DNA of 64,000 bases from the NCBI RefSeq assembly GCF_051912485.1, contig NZ_CP196822.1, forward strand, positions 3,720,001-3,784,000, written 5' to 3'. This DNA is from Nitrobacter sp051912485. Its GTDB lineage: Bacteria > Pseudomonadota > Alphaproteobacteria > Rhizobiales > Xanthobacteraceae. The notes below the pieces were generated by a model. It did no database searches and was not told where the DNA came from. It saw only the letters and a program-made list of their open reading frames with translations. The position numbers and the translations under genes were made by a program. Position 1 is the first letter of the stretch; each line of letters starts with the position of its first letter. Below are positions 42,796 through 55,363 of this stretch, piece by piece.

Positions 42796-42831
42796 AAGAC
42801 GTGGATGCCCGGCTTGGGGCGGGCATGACGG
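42796..42831. repeat. short palindromic element (family G, copy 2) before fabI
   Basis: ATGCCCG (42805-42811) and CGGGCAT (42820-42826) form a hairpin within a gacgtg...gacgg frame like that at 11825-11858. It ends at the GGAG used by fabI. Confidence 0.5.
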
Positions 42832-42839
42832 AGTTTCGC

Positions 42840-43670
42840 ATGACACACCTGATGCAAGGCAAGCGCGGCCTGATCATGGGGGTCGCCAACGACCACTCGA
42901 TTGCCTGGGGCATCGCCAAGACGCTGGCGGCGCATGGCGCGGAACTGGCCTTCACCTACCAGGGCGAGGCGCTGGCGAAGCGCGTCAGGCCGCTTGCGGA
43001 ATCGGTTGGCGCCAACCTGGTGCTACCCTGCGATGTCGAGGACATCGCCTCGGTCGACAAGGTGTTTGCCGATATCGGCAATGCCTGGGGCAAGATGGAT
43101 TTCCTGGTGCACGCCATCGCGTTCTCCGACAAGGGCGAACTGAACGGGCGCTACTCCGACACCACCCGCGAGAATTTCGAGCGCACCATGCTGATCTCCT
43201 GTTTCGCCTTCACCGAAGCCGCGAAACGCGCGGCCGCGTTGATGCCGGACGGTGGCAGCATGCTCACGCTGACCTATAACGGCGGCGATCGCGCGATGCC
43301 GAACTACAACGTGATGGGCGTCGCCAAAGCGGGGCTCGAAGCGTCGGTGCGCTACCTGGCAGTCGATTTTGGCGAGCAGAACATCCGCGTCAACGCTATT
43401 TCCGCCGGCCCGATCCGCACGCTGGCCGGGGCCGGGATCGGCGATGCGAGGTTTATGTTCGCGTTTCAGCAAAGACATTCGCCGCGACGGCGGGGCGTCA
43501 GTCTCGATGAACTTGGCGGCGCCGGGCTCTATTTATTGTCGGACCTGTCCGGCGGCGTCACGGGCGAGATTCATTTCGTCGATTCCGGCTACAACATCAT
43601 CGCGATGCCTCAGCCGGACGCGTTGCGCAGCGATGGTATCCGCAACGGCGCATCGAACGAGACGAAGTAG
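42840..43670 (+). CDS. fabI: enoyl-ACP reductase FabI
   Basis: NADH-dependent short-chain dehydrogenase-type reductase of the last elongation step and the triclosan target; 276 residues. From ATG 42840, which has GGAG 6 nt upstream, the active residues fall at Tyr146, Tyr156 and Lys163 (TLTYNGG, PNYNVMGVAKAG), exactly the E. coli numbers; the frame start at 42801 is therefore rejected as it reads through a palindromic element. It closes the fabA-fabB-fabI group, though the palindrome may uncouple it from fabB. A second FabI elsewhere in the genome is possible. Confidence 0.96.
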   Translation: MTHLMQGKRGLIMGVANDHSIAWGIAKTLAAHGAELAFTYQGEALAKRVRPLAESVGANLVLPCDVEDIASVDKVFADIGNAWGKMDFLVHAIAFSDKGELNGRYSDTTRENFERTMLISCFAFTEAAKRAAALMPDGGSMLTLTYNGGDRAMPNYNVMGVAKAGLEASVRYLAVDFGEQNIRVNAISAGPIRTLAGAGIGDARFMFAFQQRHSPRRRGVSLDELGGAGLYLLSDLSGGVTGEIHFVDSGYNIIAMPQPDALRSDGIRNGASNETK

Positions 43671-43718
43671 TTCTCCGAAGCGGGGCGGCAAGTCGCGTCT
43701 TCCACCTTCCACCTTCCA

Positions 43719-43834
43719 CTAAAGCGGGATGAGGAAAAGTGTGTAGCGGTTTTCCGCCCGCACGCCGCTTCTCAAAATAGTGGAATCGATCACGTTCATG
43801 ATTTTGGATCGATTCGATCCAAAATCATCGTGAC
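43719..43834. repeat. mosaic palindromic repeat, modules B + A (copy A2)
   Basis: Module A is the 14-bp palindrome at 43798-43811 and 43815-43828. Module B begins at 43721 (AAGCGGGATG) and has a degenerate right arm. The order and junction (TGGAATCGATCACGTTC) match the other copies. It fills most of the gap between the convergent fabI and GST genes. Confidence 0.88.
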
Positions 43835-43851
43835 CAAGGGAAGAAGCTGAA

Positions 43852-44448
43852 TCAGCCTGCCGCGATTTTCTGCGCGCGTTGAAACGCCGGCCGCGCCACG
43901 CAGCGGTCGATGTAGCGATCGAAGGCCGGGCGCGGCGGCACCATCTTGAACTCGCGGATCGCAAAGTTCAGCCCGGAGCCGATCACGATGTCGGCGGCGG
44001 AAAAATCGTCGCCGAGGATCCACGGCCCCGTTTCCAGCGCCTTGTCGAGCACGTCGAACACCTGTGTGGCATCTCCCCACGCTGCCGTGCGCGAGGGCAC
44101 ATCGATCTTGGTGAAAATCTGGATCAGCGCCGGTTCGATGCAACTCGGTCCGAAGAACAGCCATTGCAGATATTTCGCCCGGCGCGCATCGCCGAGCGGC
44201 GGGGCCAGCTTCGCATCCGGAAAACGCTCGGCGACGTAGGCGCAGATCGCCGCCGCCTCGGCGATCGCGATAGCGCCATCGGTGAGCGCGGGTACCTTGC
44301 CCATCGGGTTGATGGCGAGGAACTCCGGCGTCTTTTGCGCGCCGGTGGAGATGTCGGTCAAAACCCGCTCGTAAGGCTGCCCGGCTTCCTCCAGCAGCCA
44401 GAGTGCACTGAACGAACGCGAGCGTGGCGACCAGTAGAGTTTCATCAT
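43852..44448 (-). CDS. glutathione S-transferase family protein
   Basis: Encodes 198 residues: an N-terminal thioredoxin-like domain (KLYWSPRSRSFSALWLLEEAG, the NPMGKVPAL cis-Pro loop and the AEAAAICAYVAERF segment holding the glutathione-binding acidic/Ser pair) and a C-terminal helical domain ending FDRYIDRCVARPAF. The Ser of WSPRSRS is a likely catalytic residue, as in beta- or theta-like classes. ATG 44448 is preceded by AAAGGA. It follows katG on the same strand, but a hairpin separates them; a shared role in oxidative stress is inference. Confidence 0.9.
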   Translation of the reverse strand: MMKLYWSPRSRSFSALWLLEEAGQPYERVLTDISTGAQKTPEFLAINPMGKVPALTDGAIAIAEAAAICAYVAERFPDAKLAPPLGDARRAKYLQWLFFGPSCIEPALIQIFTKIDVPSRTAAWGDATQVFDVLDKALETGPWILGDDFSAADIVIGSGLNFAIREFKMVPPRPAFDRYIDRCVARPAFQRAQKIAAG

Positions 44449-44523
44449 CGAGCAGTCATCCTTTCTTCCAGCGATCGTTTCGTCGTTCGGCATAGCAGGA
44501 TGGGATGGCCATCGCGACATACA

Positions 44524-44553
44524 TGAAAGCCCCTGCGAAGATATCGCAGGGGC
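44524..44553 (-). terminator. candidate terminator of katG
   Basis: A perfect 10-bp stem, GCCCCTGCGA (44529-44538) with TCGCAGGGGC (44544-44553), and a 5-nt loop. On the minus strand TTTCATGT follows, so the T-tract is short. It lies 48 bp beyond the katG stop. Confidence 0.6.
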
Positions 44554-44601
44554 GTGGTATTGAGCCGCTTTTACGGCGAGCGTCGCTCGCTGACGTGGCA
44601 A

Positions 44602-46770
<2,169 letters not shown>

Positions 46771-46999
46771 GGTTTGTCTCCGATGCTGTGCTGTCGCGTT
46801 GCCGAATAGCCGGCCATGGCCCAAGGCCGCGGTCACCCGATGGAGACGTCAGCGCGAGCAGCGTCAGCCTGTCCGGGTGCGCCGGCGCCGGTGCTCGGTA
46901 GGGTTTGGTCACCTAAGGCCGCAGTCCTCCGGCAACGCGAGGGTGGCCAGAGTTTGGGAGATAACCGTCATCAGGTCCAGTCGAATTGCCTTTGCATCG

Positions 47000-47018
47000 C
47001 GATAATCTTATCTTATCG
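47000..47018. promoter_or_regulatory. candidate OxyR-binding site in the katG-oxyR region
   Basis: CGATAA-N7-TTATCG is a perfect 6-bp dyad with LysR-type spacing, ending 3 bp before the oxyR ATG. It is the only clear dyad in the 251-bp divergent gap. Its place over the oxyR start suggests autorepression. Confidence 0.45.
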
Positions 47019-47021
47019 AGA

Positions 47022-47927
47022 ATGGTCACGCTCAAACAGCTCCGCTACCTCGCCGCGCTCGCGCGCCACGGCCATTTCGGACGTGCCGCAGAGGCCTGCG
47101 CGATCACCCAGCCGGCGCTGTCGATGCAGATTCGGGAGCTGGAACAATTTCTCGGAGTCACCCTGGTGGAGCGGCGGCCGGGCGAGGTGATACTGACCGA
47201 GATCGGCCGGGAGATTTCCCGCCGCGCTGAAGACGTGCTGGCGTCGACGCGTGATCTCGTCGACGTCGCCCGCCATCGTGCCAGGCCGCTGACGGGGCGC
47301 TTGACGCTCGGCATTATTCCCTCGCTCGCGCCCTACCTGCTGCCGCGCATGTTGCCGGCGCTGCAATCGCAGTTTCCGGACTTGCAGCTCGAATTGCGCG
47401 AGACGCAGACCCGGCTGCTCGTCGAGGAGATCAAGGGCGGTGCGCTTGATGCAGCGATGCTGGCGCTGCCGCTCGGCGAGCCCGACATCGATACGATGGA
47501 GCTGTTCGACGATCTGTTCCTGCTGGCAGTGCCGGCGAGCGATCCGCGGCCTTGCGAACGCCACGTGGCTGCGCGCGACATCGATCAGTCGCGCCTGATC
47601 CTGCTGGAGGACGGCCACTGCCTGCGCGATCAGGCTCTGGCTTTCTGCGCCTCGATCCCGCGGGCACCGGCACCGGGCAGCACGGGCATGACGTTCGGCG
47701 CATCCAGCCTCGCGACCGTGATGCAGATGGTGGCCGGCGGTTACGGCGTGACGCTGATCCCGCAGATCGCTGCCGATGTCGAGGCGCGCGACAGCCGCGT
47801 GAAATTTCTGCGGCTGGAAGAGCCGCAGCCCGGACGCAGCATCGGGCTGGCGTTTCGCAGGACGTCTCCGCGCAAGGCCGATTTCACAGCGCTGGGGGAT
47901 GTGGTGAAGGGATGCACGAAGGCATAG
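47022..47927 (+). CDS. oxyR: hydrogen peroxide-inducible regulator OxyR (LysR family)
   Basis: LysR-type regulator of 301 residues. The N-terminal HTH is LKQLRYLAALARHGHFGRAA followed by CAITQPALSMQIRELE. The redox pair is Cys200 and Cys209 (EDGHCLRDQALAFCA), equal in spacing to E. coli Cys199/Cys208, so the peroxide switch is intact. ATG 47022 is chosen; the frame start at 46986 is an unlikely upstream extension. It is divergent from katG. Confidence 0.96.
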   Translation: MVTLKQLRYLAALARHGHFGRAAEACAITQPALSMQIRELEQFLGVTLVERRPGEVILTEIGREISRRAEDVLASTRDLVDVARHRARPLTGRLTLGIIPSLAPYLLPRMLPALQSQFPDLQLELRETQTRLLVEEIKGGALDAAMLALPLGEPDIDTMELFDDLFLLAVPASDPRPCERHVAARDIDQSRLILLEDGHCLRDQALAFCASIPRAPAPGSTGMTFGASSLATVMQMVAGGYGVTLIPQIAADVEARDSRVKFLRLEEPQPGRSIGLAFRRTSPRKADFTALGDVVKGCTKA

Positions 47928-47937
47928 CAGACACGGA

Positions 47938-48040
47938 CGTCATACTCCGCGAAAGTGGAGTATCCAGTATGCCGTGGCTTCACTGTAAATACTTGCGAAT
48001 ACTGAATCGCCGGCCGGAGCCTGTCATCGGGCCGGCGAAG
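47938..48040. repeat. intergenic repeat of the CGTCAT-TCCGCG type (copy E1)
   Basis: It starts CGTCATACTCCGCGAAAG and carries a small hairpin (ATACTCC/GGAGTAT, 47942-47962). The same start, spacing and ATCCAGTAT core occur at 52562-52651. It lies between oxyR and the convergent pnp gene. Confidence 0.65.
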
Positions 48041-48079
48041 CCGGACCCGTTGGCGGGGGATCGACGAGCGGCGTGCGGG

Positions 48080-48111
48080 AAACAAAAAGGGCGGCTCGAA
48101 AGCCGCCCTTT
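48080..48111 (-). terminator. rho-independent terminator of pnp
   Basis: A perfect 11-bp stem, AAAGGGCGGCT (48086-48096) with AGCCGCCCTTT (48101-48111), and a CGAA tetraloop. On the minus strand TTTTTGTTT follows. It lies 27 bp beyond the pnp stop. Confidence 0.9.
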
Positions 48112-48138
48112 CGTAATCCTAACAGTGCCTGACGACAC

Positions 48139-50292
<2,154 letters not shown>

Positions 50293-50616
50293 TGTTTTGT
50301 CTTTCATGGGTTCACGGAGCACGGACGCCAAAACGCAAAAACCATGCGCAAGATTGCGGGACGTTGGCCACAACGATCGTTGCGGTGTCAGCGTCCGGCG
50401 ATCCTGCCATGGTCTTCAGGTTTTGAATGGCGTCCATCCTCCCGATGGTACGGGCATTTGACCCGTCATCGCCCAGCTGCCGGATTGCTGCTGGACACGC
50501 TCTTCTTTAGGCGTGATCTGTTTTCCAAAAACCGGATGTCGATTTTCGCAGATCGCGCATGGCGTGGACATTCACGTCCACGCATCACAGCGCACAGGGA
50601 TGCGCGCAGACTTTGC
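50293..50616. other. 324-bp rpsO-pnp intergenic leader with hairpin
   Basis: No gene is seen. An 8-bp stem GCGTGGAC (50562-50569) with GTCCACGC (50576-50583) lies 34 nt after the rpsO stop, without a T-tract. In E. coli the rpsO-pnp gap holds RNase III-cleaved hairpins through which Pnp controls its own mRNA, so a similar role is plausible but not shown. An AAAAACCGGATGTCGATTTTC stretch (about 50527-50547) looks like part of a dispersed repeat. Confidence 0.45.
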
Positions 50617-50886
50617 TCAGCGGCGGATGTTGTGCTTCTCGAGCAGAGCCTTGTAACGCGCCTCGTCCTTCTTCTTGATGTAATCGAGAAGGGAACGACG
50701 CGTGGAAACGAGCTTCAGGAGGCCACGACGGGAGTGATTGTCCTTGGTGTGGCTCTTGAAATGGTTCGTAAGATTGGAGATGCGTTCCGACAGGATCGCG
50801 ACTTGAACCTCCGGCGAACCGGTATCGCCCGACTTGCGGGCGTTCGACTTGATGATTTCCGCTTTGCGTTCCGCGGTCACCGACAT
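50617..50886 (-). CDS. rpsO: 30S ribosomal protein S15
   Basis: Primary 16S rRNA-binding protein of 89 residues, the standard length. It has the S15 signature (SHTKDNHSRRGLLKLVSTRR, then SLLDYIKKKD) and the ARKSGDTGSPEVQVAIL segment. It starts 2 bp after the truB stop and is the usual upstream partner of pnp. Confidence 0.98.
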   Translation of the reverse strand: MSVTAERKAEIIKSNARKSGDTGSPEVQVAILSERISNLTNHFKSHTKDNHSRRGLLKLVSTRRSLLDYIKKKDEARYKALLEKHNIRR

Positions 50887-50888
50887 CG

Positions 50889-52124
50889 TTAGCCTCTTTC
50901 GTTGCGGCCGGAGCTGGCTGTCAGCCCGGTCAGGTTGAACACGCGCTTGGGGATGAGTTCGCCGTGCCCCAGTTCGGCGAGGGCCAACAACCGGCCTGCC
51001 ACCGTGACATAGACTATGCCGCTACTCTGGGGCGCATCCCGTCCGCGCAACAAGACGGCTTGGCCCCGATGGAGCCTTGCCGCATCAGCCCGAGTGACGG
51101 CCAGCGCCGGGATGTCGTCCAGCGCGGTCTCAACGGGCAAAAGCGCGTCGGCGAGGTTTCCCTCGCCGGATGCGGCTCTATTGCACAAAGCCTCCAATTC
51201 TACCAGCGGAATCATGTCGGCCTCATCGAACGGGCCGACCAGCGTACGCCGCAGCGCGCAGATGTGGCCGTAACAGCCGAGAATCCGGCCGATATCGCGG
51301 GCCAGCGCCCGCACATAGGTTCCTTTTCCGCATTCGGCCTCGAACACGGAGCGGCCGTCATCTGTATGTTCTACGAGGTCAAATTGGTGAATCTCGACCT
51401 GTCGCGGCTGCAGGGCGACGGTCTCGCCGTCGCGGGCGAGGTCGTAGGCCCGTTCGCCCTGGATCTTGATCGCGGAATATTGCGGCGGGATCTGCTCGAT
51501 CACGCCCGTGAAGCGCGGGAGCAGCGCCCGGACCGCGTCCGCATCAGGGCGGCTCTCGCTGGTCGCCGTGACCCGGCCTTCGGTATCGTCGGTATCGCGC
51601 TCCTCGCCCCACTGCACCGTGAAGCGGTAGCGCTTGCGGCCGTCCATGACGAAGGGAACGGTCTTGGTGGCTTCGCCAAGCGCAATCGGCAGGCCGCCCG
51701 AGGCCAGCGGATCGAGCGTGCCGGCGTGCCCGGCACGCTTCGCCGAAAACAGCCGTTTCACGACCGCCACCGCATGGGTCGAGGTCATGCCGATGGGCTT
51801 GTCGAGAACGACCCAGCCGTGCACGTCGCGCCTGTCGCGGCGCGGCTGGTTGTTCTGTTTCTTTCTTCCCTCGCCCGCTTGCGGGGCGGGGTGGCGAACC
51901 TCGCTCGCCGGGCGGGGACTCGCCTGGTGGGCTGCCGAGGAAAATTCCCCCTCCCCAATCCCCTCGGAGCGAGCTCGGCTCTCCTCGGCCCCCGAGCGAG
52001 AGGGGGAGCTGTCCTCGTCATGCGGCGATGTGTCGGAAAAATTATTTCCGCGATCAGAATTATTTTTCTCGGGCCCGTCCGATTCGCCGATTGGCGAATC
52101 GAATGCGCCGTTTTGCGTGGTCAT
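50889..52124 (-). CDS. truB: tRNA pseudouridine(55) synthase with a long low-complexity N-terminus
   Basis: Makes pseudouridine 55 in the T loop of tRNAs; 411 residues. The catalytic core starts at about residue 100 (HGWVVLDKPIGMTS) and the catalytic Asp lies in KRLFSAKRAGHAGTLDPLASG. The first 99 residues are unusual, Ser/Gly/Glu/Arg-rich, and residues about 37-90 are encoded by a GC-rich sequence that looks like an intergenic palindromic repeat. The ATG at 52124 lies 5 bp after the rbfA stop. A GTG at residue 101 would remove the extension but has no ribosome-binding site. Confidence 0.95.
   Translation of the reverse strand: MTTQNGAFDSPIGESDGPEKNNSDRGNNFSDTSPHDEDSSPSRSGAEESRARSEGIGEGEFSSAAHQASPRPASEVRHPAPQAGEGRKKQNNQPRRDRRDVHGWVVLDKPIGMTSTHAVAVVKRLFSAKRAGHAGTLDPLASGGLPIALGEATKTVPFVMDGRKRYRFTVQWGEERDTDDTEGRVTATSESRPDADAVRALLPRFTGVIEQIPPQYSAIKIQGERAYDLARDGETVALQPRQVEIHQFDLVEHTDDGRSVFEAECGKGTYVRALARDIGRILGCYGHICALRRTLVGPFDEADMIPLVELEALCNRAASGEGNLADALLPVETALDDIPALAVTRADAARLHRGQAVLLRGRDAPQSSGIVYVTVAGRLLALAELGHGELIPKRVFNLTGLTASSGRNERG
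51855..52016. repeat. family F-like palindromic repeat within the truB coding region
   Basis: A block with C- and G-rich complementary stretches (CCGCTTGCGGGGCGG at about 51877-51891, CCCCCTCCCC at 51947-51956, and GAGAGGGGGAG at 51999-52009). It resembles the intergenic elements at 13948 and 16419 but is read in frame as part of TruB. Confidence 0.6.
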
Positions 52125-52129
52125 GATCG

Positions 52130-52543
52130 TCAGCTTTCGTCCGAATCCGGTGCGAGGTCTCTCTGCACCGCAGGTGTTCTCAATAATTTCTCGATACGTT
52201 CCGCTTCGTCGAATCGTTCGTCAGCGCGGAAGCGGAGATCAGGTGCGAATTTCAGGTTAACGCGCCGCGCAATCTCGCCGCGCAGGAATTTCTTGTTGCG
52301 GTCGAGCGCCTCGATCACGTCAGTGGTGTCGCGGCCGCCGAGCGGCATCACGTAGATCGTCGCGAGCTTGAGATCGGGCGACATGCGGACTTCCGGCACC
52401 GTGATGAGATGCCCTTCAAGCACGGGATCATGAACGTGACCCTGTGCGAGAATATCGGCGATCGCGTGACGCACGGTTTCACCGACCCGCAACTGGCGCT
52501 GCGAGCCGCCGGGCTGTTTAGCTTGCTGATGATGGCGCGGCAT
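52130..52543 (-). CDS. rbfA: 30S ribosome-binding factor A
   Basis: Cold-shock factor for 16S rRNA 5' end maturation; 137 residues. The KH-like fold is visible (LRVGETVRHAIADILAQG, then LITVPEVRMSPDLKLATIYV and FLRGEIARRVNLKFAPDLRF). ATG 52543 gives MPRHHQQ, close to relatives; the frame start at 52606 reads over a repeat. It lies between infB and truB as usual. Confidence 0.95.
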   Translation of the reverse strand: MPRHHQQAKQPGGSQRQLRVGETVRHAIADILAQGHVHDPVLEGHLITVPEVRMSPDLKLATIYVMPLGGRDTTDVIEALDRNKKFLRGEIARRVNLKFAPDLRFRADERFDEAERIEKLLRTPAVQRDLAPDSDES

Positions 52544-52561
52544 GTACTGAAATCCAAATGT

Positions 52562-52651
52562 CGTCATCATCCGCGAATGCGGACGATCCAGTATCCGAAG
52601 CCTCAATGAGTTTTACGGGTTACTGGATGCTCCGCCTGCGCGGAGCATGAC
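52562..52651. repeat. intergenic repeat of the CGTCAT-TCCGCG type (copy E2)
   Basis: It starts CGTCATCATCCGCGAATG and ends with a 9-bp hairpin ATGCTCCGC/GCGGAGCAT (52627-52648). It shares its start and ATCCAGTAT core with 47938-48040. It lies in the infB-rbfA gap, inside an operon, so transcription must cross it. Confidence 0.7.
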
Positions 52652-52686
52652 AGCTGCCTAAGCCTCGTTCGCCGTGAGATTCGGAC

Positions 52687-55293
52687 TCACAGCGAGCGTT
52701 GAATGGTCTCCACGCGATAGCACTCGATAACGTCTCCGGGGCGCATGTCGCCGTAGTTCTCGAACGCCATGCCGCATTCCTGACCGGACTGAACTTCCTT
52801 CACTTCGTCCTTGAATCGCTTCAGCGTCGACAGTTTGCCTTCGTGCACCACGACGTTGTCGCGGATCAGGCGGACATGGGCGCCGCGTTCCACGGTTCCG
52901 TCGGTGACGCGGCAACCCGCTACTTTGCCGACCTTGGAGATGTTGAACACTTCCAGGATCTCCGCGTTGCCGAGCATGGTTTCGCGCAGCGTCGGCGCGA
53001 GCAGGCCGCTCATCGCCTTCTTCACGTCGTCCACGAGGTCGTAGATGATGTTGTAGTAGCGGATCTCGATGCCGTTGCGCTTGGCGGCGGCCGCGGCTTC
53101 CTTGTTGGCACGGACGCTGAAGCCGATGATCGCGGCGTTGAATCCTTCCGCCAGCGTGACGTCGGATTCGCTGATGCCGCCGACGCCCGCATGCAGGATA
53201 CGCGCGGCGACTTCCTCGGTGCCGAGCTTTTCCAGCGAGCCGAGAATGGCTTCCAGCGAGCCTTGTACGTCGGCCTTGATAATCAGCGGGAAATCCTTGC
53301 GGCCCGCGGTTTTGAGTTGCGACATCATCTGCTCGAGCGAGCCGCGCATGCCGGAGGTACTGGCCGCGGCGTTTTCGCGCTTCTGGTGGGCGCGATAGCT
53401 CGTGACCTGGCGGGCGCGCGCTTCGTTCTCGACCACGGCAAGCCGGTCGCCGGCCTCCGGCGGTCCGTTGAAACCAAGCACTTCGACCGGCACCGACGGG
53501 CCGGCCTCGTCGACCGTATCGCCCTGATCCGAAATCAGCGCGCGGACGCGGCCCATTTCGGCGCCGGCCACGATGATGTCGCCGATCCGCAGCGTGCCCC
53601 GCTGGACCAGCACGGTGGCAACAGGGCCGCGGCCGCGGTCCAGCTTGGCCTCGATCACGGTGCCCTCGGCAGGACGCGATGCATTGGTTTTCAGATCGAG
53701 CAACTCGGCCTGAAGGGCGATCATCTCGAGCAGCTTGTCGAGGTTGGTCTTGTTCTTGGCAGAGACCTCGACGTCGACGACCTCGCCGCCCATCGATTCG
53801 ACCTGCACCTCGTGCTGCAACAGTTCGGTGCGCACCCGCTCGGGTTTTGCGTCGGGCTTGTCGATTTTGTTGATGGCGATGATCATCGGGACCTTCGCCG
53901 CCTTGGCGTGATTGATGGCCTCGATGGTCTGCGGCATGACGCCGTCATCGGCGGCAACCACCAGAATGACGATGTCGGTGACCTTGGCGCCGCGCGCGCG
54001 CATCGCCGTGAACGCGGCGTGGCCGGGCGTATCGATGAAAGTGATCTTCTTGCCGCTCTCCGGCGAAGTGACCTGATAGGCGCCGATGTGCTGCGTGATG
54101 CCGCCGGCTTCGCCCGACACCACGTTGGCATGGCGCAGCGCATCGAGCAGCGAGGTCTTGCCGTGATCGACATGACCCATCACGGTGACGACGGGCGAGC
54201 GCGGCTCGGTGTCGGTGGAGACATCCACCACATCGAACAGGCCTTCCTCGACGTCGCTTGCCGCGACGCGCTTGACGGTGTGGCCCAGTTCTTCGGCGAT
54301 GAGCTGTGCGGTGTCGGCATCGATCACGTCGGTGATCTTGTGCATCGCGCCCTGCTTCATCAGCATCCGGATCACGTCCACCGCGCGCTCGGCCATGCGG
54401 TTGGCGAGCTCCTGGATGGTGATCGCTTCCGGCACGATGACCTCGCGAATCAGCTTTTCCTTCGGCTCGTTCGAGGCATGACCCTTCAGCCGCTGGGTAC
54501 GGCGGCGGAACGAGGCGATCGATCGTTCACGCACGTCGTCGGCGCTCAACGCCGTCACCAGCGTCAGACGGCCGCGCTGCTTGGCCGGCGCCGGCTTGGC
54601 AGCCGGCTTCGGCGCGATCACGGGACGTGCGGGGCCGCCACCGGGACGGCGGATCAGGCGCGGAGCCTCGTCCTCGTCGCTGCCGTCGGCGGCGACAGCA
54701 GCCGGGCGCGCCGGAGGTGCCGCGCGCGTGGTCGTGGCTGGTGCAGCCTTGGTCTCGGTTTCGCCGAAACGACGCTTGGCTTCGAGCTCGGCCTTGCGTT
54801 TGGTTTCCTCTTCCAGACGGTGACGTTCTTCCTCAGCCTTGCGGCGGGCCTCGGCAGCCTCGCGCTCGGCCTGCTCGATGCCTTCCTTGCTGTTGCGGCG
54901 CGCAGCCTCAGCTTCCGCAATCCGGCGCTCTTCCTCGGCGCGAACCTTGGCCTCGGCCAGCGCGCTTGCGCGCGCGCTGCGCTCGTCCTCGGTCAATGTG
55001 CGTAGCACCACGCCTGAATTGGCACGCGGAGCGGCTGGTGCCGCGGGACGCGCCGGCGGAGCCTTGGCGACGGGCGCTCTAGCGGCGACCGGTTCGGTGG
55101 TCCCCGCTGTTTCTGTGGCCGGAGCGTCGCCGCCGACCCGGCGCTTGCCACGTTTCTCGACCACCACCTGCTTGGTACGGCCGTGGCTGAAGCTCTGACG
55201 CACGGTGCCCTGCTCGACGCGCGGCTTGAGCGTCAAGGTCTTGCTCGGGCTGACGCTCAGAGTCTTGTCGCCAGGATTTTTCGTATCAACCAT
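52687..55293 (-). CDS. infB: translation initiation factor IF-2
   Basis: GTPase that places fMet-tRNA in the 30S P site; 868 residues. A long charged N-terminal coiled-coil region (about 90-200, EAKVRAEEERRIAEAEAARR-like) precedes the IF2_N domain and the G domain with GHVDHGKTSLLDAL (G1), DTPGHAAF (G3) and NKIDKPDAKPE (G4), followed by domains II-IV. It has the Rhizobiales N-terminus MVDTKNPGDKTLSV. It lies downstream of nusA and ylxR. Confidence 0.98.
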   Translation of the reverse strand: MVDTKNPGDKTLSVSPSKTLTLKPRVEQGTVRQSFSHGRTKQVVVEKRGKRRVGGDAPATETAGTTEPVAARAPVAKAPPARPAAPAAPRANSGVVLRTLTEDERSARASALAEAKVRAEEERRIAEAEAARRNSKEGIEQAEREAAEARRKAEEERHRLEEETKRKAELEAKRRFGETETKAAPATTTRAAPPARPAAVAADGSDEDEAPRLIRRPGGGPARPVIAPKPAAKPAPAKQRGRLTLVTALSADDVRERSIASFRRRTQRLKGHASNEPKEKLIREVIVPEAITIQELANRMAERAVDVIRMLMKQGAMHKITDVIDADTAQLIAEELGHTVKRVAASDVEEGLFDVVDVSTDTEPRSPVVTVMGHVDHGKTSLLDALRHANVVSGEAGGITQHIGAYQVTSPESGKKITFIDTPGHAAFTAMRARGAKVTDIVILVVAADDGVMPQTIEAINHAKAAKVPMIIAINKIDKPDAKPERVRTELLQHEVQVESMGGEVVDVEVSAKNKTNLDKLLEMIALQAELLDLKTNASRPAEGTVIEAKLDRGRGPVATVLVQRGTLRIGDIIVAGAEMGRVRALISDQGDTVDEAGPSVPVEVLGFNGPPEAGDRLAVVENEARARQVTSYRAHQKRENAAASTSGMRGSLEQMMSQLKTAGRKDFPLIIKADVQGSLEAILGSLEKLGTEEVAARILHAGVGGISESDVTLAEGFNAAIIGFSVRANKEAAAAAKRNGIEIRYYNIIYDLVDDVKKAMSGLLAPTLRETMLGNAEILEVFNISKVGKVAGCRVTDGTVERGAHVRLIRDNVVVHEGKLSTLKRFKDEVKEVQSGQECGMAFENYGDMRPGDVIECYRVETIQRSL

Positions 55294-55363
55294 TCAGCAG
55301 TCCCAATCTTGTTGCGCCGTACGCGTTCGCACAGGTCGCGGTGTTAGAAAATTCTTGCCGTGT

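Noticed and set aside
42801..42839. 13-residue N-terminal extension of FabI from GTG
   Set aside because: It translates the palindromic element G, and the shorter start puts Tyr146, Tyr156 and Lys163 at the E. coli positions.
52699..55005. 768-codon plus-strand open frame inside infB
   Set aside because: It is a very long shadow of the GC-biased infB gene, and the Arg/His/Asp-rich translation is typical of antisense frames.
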